Of a stretch of 6,181 nucleotides of DNA, positions 1-5,867 are shown one piece after another. Position numbers and translations under genes: made by a program. Every line of letters starts with the position of its first letter. Within the stretch, counting starts at the first letter, position 1. Source of the stretch: Bacteroidales bacterium (GTDB lineage Bacteria; Bacteroidota; Bacteroidia; Bacteroidales; UBA4181); NCBI GenBank assembly GCA_031260845.1, contig JAISKR010000122.1, forward strand, positions 1-6,181, read 5' to 3'. The notes under the pieces are model-generated. The model was given only the letters and a program-made list of their open reading frames with translations. It ran no database searches and was not told the origin of the DNA.

Positions 1-167
1 GACAGGTTTTTGGCAATATTCATAAATACAAATCAACTTTCAAACAAGCATACCGCCCAATGCAACCGCCCCCCATTTTAAGCACCCCCTTCGCCATTTT
101 TCTGCCAATGGCACAACGAATTAAAAAAAAGCGTATCTTTCCTCTATATTTTTCCGATTTATTTGTC

Positions 168-200
168 TGTGTGTAAATTGAAATTTTTCATGTATCTTTG
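168..200 (+). promoter_or_regulatory. Promoter of the GH3 gene (Bacteroidota type)
   Basis: TATCTTTG at 193-200 is an exact match to the Bacteroidota -7 box TAnnTTTG. The -33 box is weak: TGTG at 168-171 or 170-173 sits at the usual 19-21 base spacing, while a perfect TTTG at 162-165 is 27 bases away and too far. A start site near 206-208 would leave a leader of under 20 bases before the ATG at 224. The gene has no purine-rich ribosome binding site, only A/T-rich sequence, as is usual in this phylum. The rest of 1-223 is non-coding as far as I can see, with C-rich and A-rich tracts at 67-90 and 121-130. Confidence 0.6.
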
Positions 201-223
201 TTCAAATTATAATTTCGGAAAAA

Positions 224-2464
224 ATGTATAAAAAATTGATTTATTGTGCGATAATGGTTAGTTTATTATCGTGTGGGGGCAGGGTTGATTATAAAGACTC
301 GAAGGCGCCGATTGACAAGCGGGTGGACGATTTGATAAGCCGGATGACGCTCGAAGAAAAGGTGGAACAATTGCAGAGTCAATTGCTGTTTCTGCCGGAA
401 TACGCCGAACGGCGCAATTTTAAAATGGGTAATGTCCGGAATATAGCCCATTTCATGCATGTTGAAAAGCCCGGATTAGTCCCCGCCTCAGCCTGTGCCG
501 AAGCCATCAACGAGGACACGCGGAAATCCATTGAAGCCAACCGTTGGCAGATACCTGTATTGCAGCACGGCGAGGCGTTGCACGGCGCCCAATGGGGCAA
601 TGCAAGTTGTTTTCCGCAAAGCATCAGCATAGCAGCCTCTTTCGACGACGAACTTTACGCTCGCATCGGCGAAGCGGTAGCCAGAGAACTGCGGGCAGTA
701 GGAGTGAGGCAGGTTTTAGCGCCGGTAGTCAATATTTCCCGCGACCCGCGCTGGGGACGTACTCAGGAAGGCTACGGAGAAGACGTGTTGCTCAACTCGC
801 GCATGGGCGCCACCTACACCAAGGCATTGGAACAAGGCGGAATCATTGCCACACCCAAACATTATGTCGATAATTACGGCGACGGCGGACACGATTCTTA
901 CGCTTCTTCCACTTCGTGGCGGGTGTTGCGCGAGGTCTTCCTTGAACCGTTCCGCGCTTGCGTGGAAGAAGGCGGCGCACGTTCCATCATGGCGGCTTAC
1001 AACACCATCGATGGCATACCTTGCTCAGCCAGCGAGGTGTTGCTCAACGATATTCTGCGCAATGAGTGGAATTTCAAAGGATTTGTAGTGTCCGACTACA
1101 ATGGCGTGTATGGCGTCAACAACGACCATCACCTGACCAAAGACCATGCCGAATCACAGGCTTTGAGCATTAAAGCCGGAATGGATGTGGAATTTTTTGG
1201 CGGACAATATTTTCTGCAAGCAGTGAAAGACGGCAAATTGACCGAAGAGATAATAGACCGTTCTCTGCGGCGCTTGCTCACCTGCAAATTTGAGTTGGGC
1301 TTGTTTGACGAGCCGTATGTGGACGCCGCCAAAGCCGACGAAATCGTTCGCTGCCAGGCACACCGCGACTTAGCGCTCGAAGCAGGACGCAAAGTGATGA
1401 CATTGCTGAAAAACGACAACAACACACTTCCTTTGCAGGAAAACAAGTTGAAAAGAATAGGCTTGTTTGGTCCGGCAGCCGACGTGCTCAGTCTTGGCGA
1501 CTATTCAGGTCCGGTAGGCGACGGATGGAGCGGCGACGGCGTGACGCCCTGTCAGGGATTGAAGAAACGCCTGCAAGGCAAAGCGGACGTAGTGCTGCAT
1601 ACTACCGGTACCAATCCGATAGCCCTTGCCCGCACCTGCGATGCTGTTATCTTTTTTGGCGCCATCCATGAAGGCGAGGGCGGCGACCGCAGCCATCTTA
1701 CCCTGCCTGCGCACAAAATGGCAATTGACAATCACGACAAGTCGAAAGTGGTGGATGCAGACAAAAACCTGACCATAGAGATAGATCAGGAAAAGATGAT
1801 TCACGACTTGGCTGCCACGGGCGTAAAAACCATTGTTGTGCTGCAAAATGGCGCTTTGGTGGATATTCATAACTGGATGGACGACGCTGACGCCATCTTG
1901 GAAGCATGGTACGCCGGCGAACAGGGCGGAACCGCGATTGCCGAAGTTCTGTTGGGCGACGTCAACCCCGGCGGACGTTTGCCCATATCGTGGATGCGCC
2001 ACGTTGGTCAGGTACCCTACCATTACAGCATCAAGCCTTCCGGACGCGGCTATGGCTACAATGACGACGACGGCAGACCGATTTATCCCTTCGGTTATGG
2101 GTTGAGTTACACGACTTTTGAGTATTCCGACCTTTCCATTCCCGCCAATATCGGCAAAGACGAAACAGCAACGGTACGTGTGACCGTGAAAAACACAGGC
2201 AACCGTGCAGGCGATGAGGTGGTACAGTTGTATATGCGCCCCACGCAAACGTCGGTGGTGGTTCCCATGAAACAGTTAAAAGCCTTCAAGCGTGTCACCC
2301 TCAATCCGGGCGAAAGCAAACAGGTGGAACTCTCGCTTCCTTACCGCAGTTTCGGTATCTGGAACAAAGACCTGAAATTCGTTGTGGAATCGGGCATCTT
2401 CAACCTTTGGATAGGGAAAGACGCCGACAATGTACTGTTGGAAGGGAAAACGGAAATACAATAA
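224..2464 (+). CDS. Family 3 glycoside hydrolase lipoprotein (beta-glucosidase or beta-xylosidase type)
   Basis: Exo-acting retaining beta-glycosidase of 746 residues that releases sugars from the non-reducing end of plant-type oligosaccharides. The N-terminus has Lys3-Lys4, a hydrophobic stretch and the lipobox LLSC with Cys17, so it is probably a membrane-anchored lipoprotein facing the periplasm. The GH3 barrel covers about 35-355. It has DPRWGR at 174-179, EGYGED at 182-187, KHY at 212-214 and GFVVSD ending in the predicted nucleophile Asp291. The second alpha/beta domain covers about 393-625, with EGEGGDR at 483-489 where Glu485 is the likely acid/base. PFGYGLSYT at 622-630 leads into a C-terminal fibronectin-III-like domain at about 650-735. 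Length and domain order are typical. Residues 496-521 look like an insertion between the LTLP and QEKMI segments. All expected catalytic residues are present, so it should be active. Substrate (glucoside versus xyloside) cannot be decided from sequence. No susC/susD genes lie in the window. Confidence 0.95.
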   Translation: MYKKLIYCAIMVSLLSCGGRVDYKDSKAPIDKRVDDLISRMTLEEKVEQLQSQLLFLPEYAERRNFKMGNVRNIAHFMHVEKPGLVPASACAEAINEDTRKSIEANRWQIPVLQHGEALHGAQWGNASCFPQSISIAASFDDELYARIGEAVARELRAVGVRQVLAPVVNISRDPRWGRTQEGYGEDVLLNSRMGATYTKALEQGGIIATPKHYVDNYGDGGHDSYASSTSWRVLREVFLEPFRACVEEGGARSIMAAYNTIDGIPCSASEVLLNDILRNEWNFKGFVVSDYNGVYGVNNDHHLTKDHAESQALSIKAGMDVEFFGGQYFLQAVKDGKLTEEIIDRSLRRLLTCKFELGLFDEPYVDAAKADEIVRCQAHRDLALEAGRKVMTLLKNDNNTLPLQENKLKRIGLFGPAADVLSLGDYSGPVGDGWSGDGVTPCQGLKKRLQGKADVVLHTTGTNPIALARTCDAVIFFGAIHEGEGGDRSHLTLPAHKMAIDNHDKSKVVDADKNLTIEIDQEKMIHDLAATGVKTIVVLQNGALVDIHNWMDDADAILEAWYAGEQGGTAIAEVLLGDVNPGGRLPISWMRHVGQVPYHYSIKPSGRGYGYNDDDGRPIYPFGYGLSYTTFEYSDLSIPANIGKDETATVRVTVKNTGNRAGDEVVQLYMRPTQTSVVVPMKQLKAFKRVTLNPGESKQVELSLPYRSFGIWNKDLKFVVESGIFNLWIGKDADNVLLEGKTEIQ

Positions 2465-2533
2465 AATGGTTATACAGTTGTTATACATAGTTATACATAG
2501 TTATACGATAGTGAGACAATGGTGATACGTTGT
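2465..2533 (+). repeat. 10-11 bp tandem array directly after the GH3 stop
   Basis: Six units follow a partial one at 2465-2470: TATACAGTTGT (2471-2481), TATACATAGT (2482-2491), the same again (2492-2501), TATACGATAGT (2502-2512), GAGACAATGGT (2513-2523) and GATACGTTGT (2524-2533). Unit lengths are 11, 10, 10, 11, 11, 10, which average close to one DNA helical turn and rule out conserved coding. The array starts at the base after the GH3 stop codon and so lies in the 3' untranslated region of that mRNA. The same unit family occurs in opposite orientation at 2661-2794. Confidence 0.85.
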
Positions 2534-2537
2534 TTAT

Positions 2538-2579
2538 AACCTACGAACATTTCGTAGAGTTACGAAGGTTTCGTAGGTT
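2538..2579. terminator. Nested hairpin, possible bidirectional terminator
   Basis: AACCTACGAA (2538-2547) pairs with TTCGTAGGTT (2570-2579). Inside it, after a 3x3 internal loop, TTCGTA (2551-2556) pairs with TACGAA (2561-2566) around the loop GAGT. The same bases can instead form two side-by-side hairpins, 2541-2557 and 2561-2575. It is symmetrical and lies between convergent genes, so it could stop transcription from both sides. There is no clear U-tract on either strand. Confidence 0.6.
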
Positions 2580-2586
2580 GAACATG

Positions 2587-2604
2587 AAACCTCTACGAGG
2601 TTTT
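2587..2604. terminator. Perfect hairpin with short T run
   Basis: AAACCTC (2587-2593), loop TAC, GAGGTTT (2597-2603) make a perfect 7-bp stem. The 3' arm ends in TTTT at 2601-2604, and by symmetry the other strand also ends in TTT. This is the most terminator-like structure between the GH3 and TPR genes and could serve both directions. The T run is short, so strength is uncertain. Confidence 0.55.
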
Positions 2605-2642
2605 AATGTTTGTCGCGGTATGTTGTTTTCTATTGATATGAA

Positions 2643-2656
2643 TGCCCTATCGGGCA
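2643..2656. terminator. Small GC hairpin
   Basis: TGCCC (2643-2647), loop TATC, GGGCA (2652-2656) form a perfect 5-bp stem. On the strand of the TPR gene it is followed after a short gap by A/T-rich sequence, and on the plus strand by AAAAT. It lies directly beside the right-hand 10-11 bp array, just beyond the far end of the TPR gene's 3' repeat region. A terminator or RNA 3'-end structure is the likeliest role. No function is proven by the sequence. Confidence 0.45.
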
Positions 2657-2660
2657 AAAT

Positions 2661-2794
2661 ACAACTGAATCACAACTGAATCACTATTGAATCACAACTG
2701 AATCACTATTGTATCACAACCTATCATAATGTATAACAACCTGTAACAACCTATAACAACCTATAACAATGTATAACAACCTATAACTGTATCC
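2661..2794 (-). repeat. 10-11 bp tandem array directly after the TPR gene stop
   Basis: There are thirteen units, read here in the sense of the TPR gene (minus strand). From its stop codon outward they are GGATACAGT, then seven 10-mers of the TATAGGTTGT / TATACATTGT type (the outermost beginning GAT), then five 11-mers: GATACAATAGT, GATTCAGTTGT, GATTCAATAGT and GATTCAGTTGT twice. The array abuts the stop codon (2795-2797) and ends 4 bases from the small hairpin at 2643-2656. It belongs to the same unit family as the array at 2465-2533 but in inverted orientation, so each gene has a like-oriented array in its 3' untranslated region. Confidence 0.85.
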
Positions 2795-3997
2795 CTATTT
2801 CTTGCAATATTTGAAAATATATCCTGCTGCGTCTTTGCTGCCCAGATTCAAGGCTTTCTGCCAGCAATAGCAAGCGCCTTCGGAATCATTGACCTGATGC
2901 AGGGCAATTCCTTTTTGCAGCCACACGTCCGGTAAACGGGGATTAAGGTCGAGCGCTTGTGCGAGGTCGTCGTTTGCCTCTTCGTAGCGTTCCGTTTTGA
3001 TATAGGCTTTGGCGCGCGCCGTGAAATAATCGGTGTTGCTCTTGTCCTTTTCGAGCAGTCGCGAAAAATATTCAATACCCGACAAGGGGTTGCCTGATTC
3101 CGTTTCGGTAAGTCCCATCTGATAAAGCGCCTTGTCGTCCGCCGGAAGGTACTTAAAGTAAAAGTTGATGTCAGCACGTGCATCATCGTATTGTTTAGCG
3201 AGTCCCAGAATGGATGCACGTTGCAGATAAGCACCCAAGCGGTAAGGGTCGAGCCGAATCACCTGCTGTATATATTCCAAGGCAAGCGCATATTTTTTGA
3301 GCCTGACTGCCACCACAGCGGCTTCGGCGTAATAGTCGGGCTGATTGCTGCGTGCTTGAATGGCGTTGTGGTAACTTTCCAGTGCAGGCTCGTCCTGTTC
3401 CATGGCGATATACGCATGAGCGCGTAAAATCCACCATCCGGCGGCAGCGCTTTTCTTGGTGGCGTCATCAATGATGGTCAGCGCTTCGGTATATTTCTTA
3501 CGTTTGAGCAACGACGCCACTTCTGCCTCTTTGCGCTCGCTTGCATTATACCATTCCTTTTCCCAAAGGATGCGCCATTCCTTGCTATGCTCGATTTTGC
3601 TCAAAGCGGGGTCGAGTTCCAATTCGCTTTCCGACAGTTTATCCCGTTGTCCCAAGTATTTTTGCAGGTATTCCACCGCCTTGGCGGGTTGTGACGTCAT
3701 GGAATAGGATTTGGCAATGTATAACTGCGATGCAGGCAAGATGCTGCCGCTTTCGATGCTCTCAAACTGCCGGATAGCCTCGCTGTATTTCCCTGAAAAA
3801 TAGTAACTTTCGCCCAATGCAAACCGCATGACCGGTGTACGGTCTGTTTCCGGTATGGATAACAGGCTCTGTTCCGCTGCGGCGTACTGCTGCAACAAAA
3901 TAGACGCTCTGGCTTGTAAATAGGCTTCATTCAGTTTCTGCCCCGATAGCGCGACTGTCACGCCCCACAAACTTAATATGGCAACCAATATTTTCAT
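2795..3997 (-). CDS. Secreted or periplasmic tetratricopeptide repeat protein
   Basis: A protein of 400 residues from the start chosen here. The frame is open to an earlier ATG at 4024, but that codon overlaps the predicted -7 box (4029-4022). The internal ATG at 3997 also directly opens a clean signal peptide, MKILVAILSLWGVTVALSG, with likely cleavage before QKLN. The rest is about ten TPR-like helical pairs. Three lie before a linker rich in charge and Trp (about residues 128-160, with LDPALSKIEHSKEW), and seven follow it, with classic signatures such as KYTEAL, YEEANDDLAQALDLNP and a final GACYCWQKALNLGSKDAA. The tail ending in YCKK is common in Bacteroidota TPR proteins, where the last repeat carries a GAC-x-x-W-x-K-A motif. 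TPRs form protein-binding scaffolds, and the partner is unknown. No enzymatic domain is visible. It converges with the GH3 gene and is divergent from the fic chain. Confidence 0.88.
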   Translation of the reverse strand: MKILVAILSLWGVTVALSGQKLNEAYLQARASILLQQYAAAEQSLLSIPETDRTPVMRFALGESYYFSGKYSEAIRQFESIESGSILPASQLYIAKSYSMTSQPAKAVEYLQKYLGQRDKLSESELELDPALSKIEHSKEWRILWEKEWYNASERKEAEVASLLKRKKYTEALTIIDDATKKSAAAGWWILRAHAYIAMEQDEPALESYHNAIQARSNQPDYYAEAAVVAVRLKKYALALEYIQQVIRLDPYRLGAYLQRASILGLAKQYDDARADINFYFKYLPADDKALYQMGLTETESGNPLSGIEYFSRLLEKDKSNTDYFTARAKAYIKTERYEEANDDLAQALDLNPRLPDVWLQKGIALHQVNDSEGACYCWQKALNLGSKDAAGYIFKYCKK

Positions 3998-4021
3998 CTT
4001 GACTCTGCTTTTAACGAAGTA

Positions 4022-4029
4022 CAAAAGTA
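4022..4029 (-). promoter_or_regulatory. -7 box of the TPR gene
   Basis: On the minus strand this reads TACTTTTG, an exact TAnnTTTG match. It lies 25 bases upstream of the ATG at 3997, which gives a leader of about 15-20 bases. No good TTTG lies at the normal -33 distance (about 4049-4053); the nearest weak candidate is TTTA at 4050-4047. The box is the main reason for rejecting the upstream ATG at 4024. Confidence 0.55.
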
Positions 4030-4070
4030 AGATTTTTTTTCAAAACTAAATGATTTGATTTTTTATTTAC

Positions 4071-4078
4071 TACATTTG
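4071..4078 (+). promoter_or_regulatory. Candidate -7 box for the fic chain
   Basis: TACATTTG is an exact TAnnTTTG match on the plus strand, 119 bases upstream of the fic ATG and 24 bases upstream of a small ORF at 4103. The -33 element is not convincing, since the nearest TTTG at 4054-4057 is only 13 bases away. It stands back to back with the TPR promoter, so the expected -33 zones of the two promoters coincide around 4047-4053. Further down, GTTATT (4159-4164) and AATAAC (4172-4177) can form a small stem. Confidence 0.4.
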
Positions 4079-4102
4079 TTCTTTTATTTGAAATGAAAAA
4101 TA

Positions 4103-4201
4103 ATGACTGATAAACTTGATTTTGAAATGAGAAACGCCCGTGTTACTCAACCGCGTAAGTTATTGTTGGTAAATAACACTTTCAATCTGAATAAAATATG
4201 A
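4103..4201 (+). CDS. Possible 32-residue peptide overlapping the fic start
   Basis: An ATG-started frame of 32 codons whose TGA stop (4199-4201) overlaps the fic ATG (4198-4200) in the form ATGA, a layout typical of translational coupling. The peptide begins MTDKLDFEMRNARV and is basic in its middle (RNARVTQPRK). I do not recognise a family. The candidate promoter box at 4071-4078 is placed suitably for it. It could be a leader peptide that couples translation into fic, a degraded end of a former upstream gene such as hsdM, or a chance frame. The overlap is the only real support. Confidence 0.3.
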   Translation: MTDKLDFEMRNARVTQPRKLLLVNNTFNLNKI

Positions 4202-5325
4202 CCACAATCGACAAATTACTCAAAGAATGGCAGTCGTTACAGCCGCTGAAACCGGAACTTCAACACCGGATAGACCAACAGTTTATGTTCGACTTCAATT
4301 ACAATTCCAACCATTTGGAAGGTAATACGCTCACTTATGGGCAAACGAAACTGTTGCTCTTGTTCGGTAAAACGGAAGGAGAGGCGCTTTTTCGCGATTA
4401 CGAGGAGATGAAGGCGCATAATGTGGGTTTGGAAATGATGAAGCGGGAGGCTCGCGACAAAGAAAGACCGCTTTCCGAAAGTTTTATTCGCGAACTGAAT
4501 AGTACCATCCTTGCAGGCGATTTTTACAAAACAAGCAACGATGGTGAATATCGCTATAAAATACATACCGGTGTGTATAAAACGCGCCCTAATTCCGTCA
4601 TTACGCCTTCCGGCGAGATGTTTGACTATGCTTCACCCGAAGAAACGCCTTCCATGATGGCTGATTTGGTTAGTTGGTATCAAGATGAGGAACAAAAGGG
4701 TGCATTATCTGTTGCGGCATTGGCGGCATTGTTTCATTTTCGCTATATCCGTATTCACCCGTTTGAAGATGGCAACGGTCGCATTGCCCGATTATTGGTC
4801 AATTACATTTTGTACAGACATGGCTATCCGATGATAGTTATTCCTACTGCCGACCGGAAAAATTACCTTAATATATTGGGACAGTGCGACAAAAATGTAG
4901 GAACGGAACCTTACTTGGGGGCTAATGCTACCATAGAACAAACAAAGCCGTTGGTTGATTATATTGCTGCTTTTGTTGAAAAGAAATTTCAATTAATTAT
5001 TCCATTCGCAAAAGGAGAGATACGGGAATTTTCGGAAAATTATGACCCAGAAAAAAATATTGATAATCAACATATTATAAAAAACGACAAACTAAATGAC
5101 CTAGAATACGACCCAGAAAATAATGTAGATAATTTAAATCAAAGGCAACAACTTATTGTGAAATTTATTAAAATGAACAATAAAATTTCGAGAACTGAAA
5201 TTGCCAAATTACTAAAAACAAGTGATTCGACTATAAAAAGAGAGATTCAACAACTCAAAGAGAAAGGCTTTATTGAACGTATCGGTAGCGACAGAGGTGG
5301 CTATTGGAAAATAAATAAATTATGA
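4198..5325 (+). CDS. fic: Class II Fic protein AMP-transferase with C-terminal winged helix
   Basis: A Fic-domain enzyme of 375 residues predicted to transfer AMP from ATP to hydroxyl side chains of target proteins. An N-terminal Fic_N-like helical region (about 1-90) holds SNHLEG at 37-42. This fits the inhibitory motif [S/T]xxxE[G/N] with Glu41, placing the protein in class II, where the inhibitory helix precedes the Fic core and autoinhibits it. The complete catalytic motif HPFEDGNGRIAR spans 187-198, with His187, Asp191, Asn193, Arg195 and Arg198. A polar linker (about 275-312) with a duplicated YDPExNxDN motif leads to a winged helix-turn-helix at about 313-375, so it may bind DNA. Such genes often sit beside type I restriction genes, and here the stop codon overlaps an hsdS start (ATGA). 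Base composition falls from about 48% GC at 4441-4500 to 20-23% in the linker and wHTH. The target protein is unknown. Confidence 0.93.
   Translation: MTTIDKLLKEWQSLQPLKPELQHRIDQQFMFDFNYNSNHLEGNTLTYGQTKLLLLFGKTEGEALFRDYEEMKAHNVGLEMMKREARDKERPLSESFIRELNSTILAGDFYKTSNDGEYRYKIHTGVYKTRPNSVITPSGEMFDYASPEETPSMMADLVSWYQDEEQKGALSVAALAALFHFRYIRIHPFEDGNGRIARLLVNYILYRHGYPMIVIPTADRKNYLNILGQCDKNVGTEPYLGANATIEQTKPLVDYIAAFVEKKFQLIIPFAKGEIREFSENYDPEKNIDNQHIIKNDKLNDLEYDPENNVDNLNQRQQLIVKFIKMNNKISRTEIAKLLKTSDSTIKREIQQLKEKGFIERIGSDRGGYWKINKL
5041..5133 (+). repeat. Duplicated 27-bp motif in the fic linker
   Basis: Bases 5041-5067 and 5107-5133 match at 23 of 27 positions and encode YDPEKNIDN (282-290) and YDPENNVDN (304-312). 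The copies lie 66 bases (22 codons) apart, so the frame is kept. They sit in the linker between the Fic catalytic domain and the winged helix, where a length-variable spacer would be tolerated. Confidence 0.75.
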
Positions 5326-5429
5326 ATACTAAACAGTTAAAACAAAAGATATTAGACCTCGCCATTCGTGGCAAACTTGTTCTTTGTAGCACACAGATGA
5401 CACAGATTGAACAGATATTCACAGATTAA
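5322..5429 (+). pseudogene. hsdS: 5' remnant of type I restriction specificity subunit
   Basis: The first 20 codons read MNTKQLKQKILDLAIRGKLV. This is the N-terminal signature of many Bacteroidota type I restriction S subunits, which normally continue with PQDP-like residues and target-recognition domains for some 350-450 residues. Here the frame leaves the family after Val20 (5379-5381), runs into CACAGAT repeats from 5389 and ends at TAA 5427-5429 after 35 codons. The ATG overlaps the fic stop as ATGA, so the original operon junction is preserved. The rest of hsdS is not found to the right of the cassette, and no hsdM or hsdR is visible. The product cannot confer DNA specificity. Identification rests on 20 residues but the match is distinctive. 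Confidence 0.75.
5389..5428 (+). repeat. Left terminal repeat of the cassette
   Basis: The outer 20 bases, GCACACAGATGACACAGATT, are repeated perfectly in reverse complement at 5887-5906. The repeat is made of four (C/A)ACAGAT cores starting at 5392, 5401, 5410 and 5420, spaced 9, 9 and 10 bases. It ends at the TAA that closes the truncated hsdS frame, 11 bases before the ATG of the cassette gene. Confidence 0.85.
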
Positions 5430-5831
5430 ATTGATAAGAATGGAACAACAATATATTCATAAAGATTTGACGGATAGAATTATTAGTGCTTTTTACAAAG
5501 TCTATAATGAATTGGGATTTGGTTTTTTGGAAAATGTTTATTAAAATGCTATTTATATTGAACTTTTAGAACTCGGACTAAATGTAGAAGCGCAAAAACC
5601 GATTAAGGTGTATTATCGAAATCACGTAGTTGGAAATTACAAAGCCGATTTGATTGTTGAAAATACGGTCATATTAGAATTAAAGGCTACAGAATATTTA
5701 GTTGAAGCCGATGAACTTCAATTAATTAACTATTTAAAAGCAACCAATATTGAAATTGGTTTATTGATTAATTTTGGCAAAAAACCCGAAATAAGAAGAA
5801 AAATATTTACAAATGATAGAAAAAGTCATCA

Positions 5832-5860
5832 GCACGCAGATAACGCAGATGAAACAGATA
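5832..5860 (+). repeat. Internal direct copy of the cassette end repeat
   Basis: These 29 bases match the left terminal repeat (5389-5417) at 24 positions, in the same orientation, with three CGCAGAT / AACAGAT cores at 5835, 5844 and 5853. Together with the inverted right repeat they form an imperfect palindrome. Positions 5832-5850 can pair with 5888-5906 with three deviations, two of them wobble pairs. This could act as a hairpin end or terminator of the cassette. Confidence 0.7.
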
Positions 5861-5867
5861 AAAAGAA

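Noticed and set aside
3..176. Open stretch of 57 codons on the plus strand entering from the left edge
   Set aside because: It is low-complexity, rich in Pro and Lys from C- and A-tracts, matches no family I recognise and ends inside the GH3 promoter region.
1505..2248. Long open frame of 247 codons on the minus strand
   Set aside because: It lies wholly antisense inside the well-supported GH3 gene and its translation shows no recognisable family. It is a shadow of GH3 codon structure.
2466..2525. 19-codon ORF starting just after the GH3 stop
   Set aside because: It lies in the 10-11 bp repeat array, whose unit lengths are not multiples of three, so no repeated peptide is maintained.
2661..2794. 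CRISPR-like array
   Set aside because: Units are only 10-11 bp, directly abutting and degenerate, with no spacers and no cas genes.
3998..4024. Upstream ATG start for the TPR gene adding nine residues
   Set aside because: The codon overlaps the predicted -7 box, and the extension would put charged residues ahead of an otherwise clean signal peptide.
5382..5429. Genuine C-terminus for a 35-residue HsdS-like peptide
   Set aside because: The residues after Val20 are encoded by the cassette flank and its repeat, and do not resemble HsdS.
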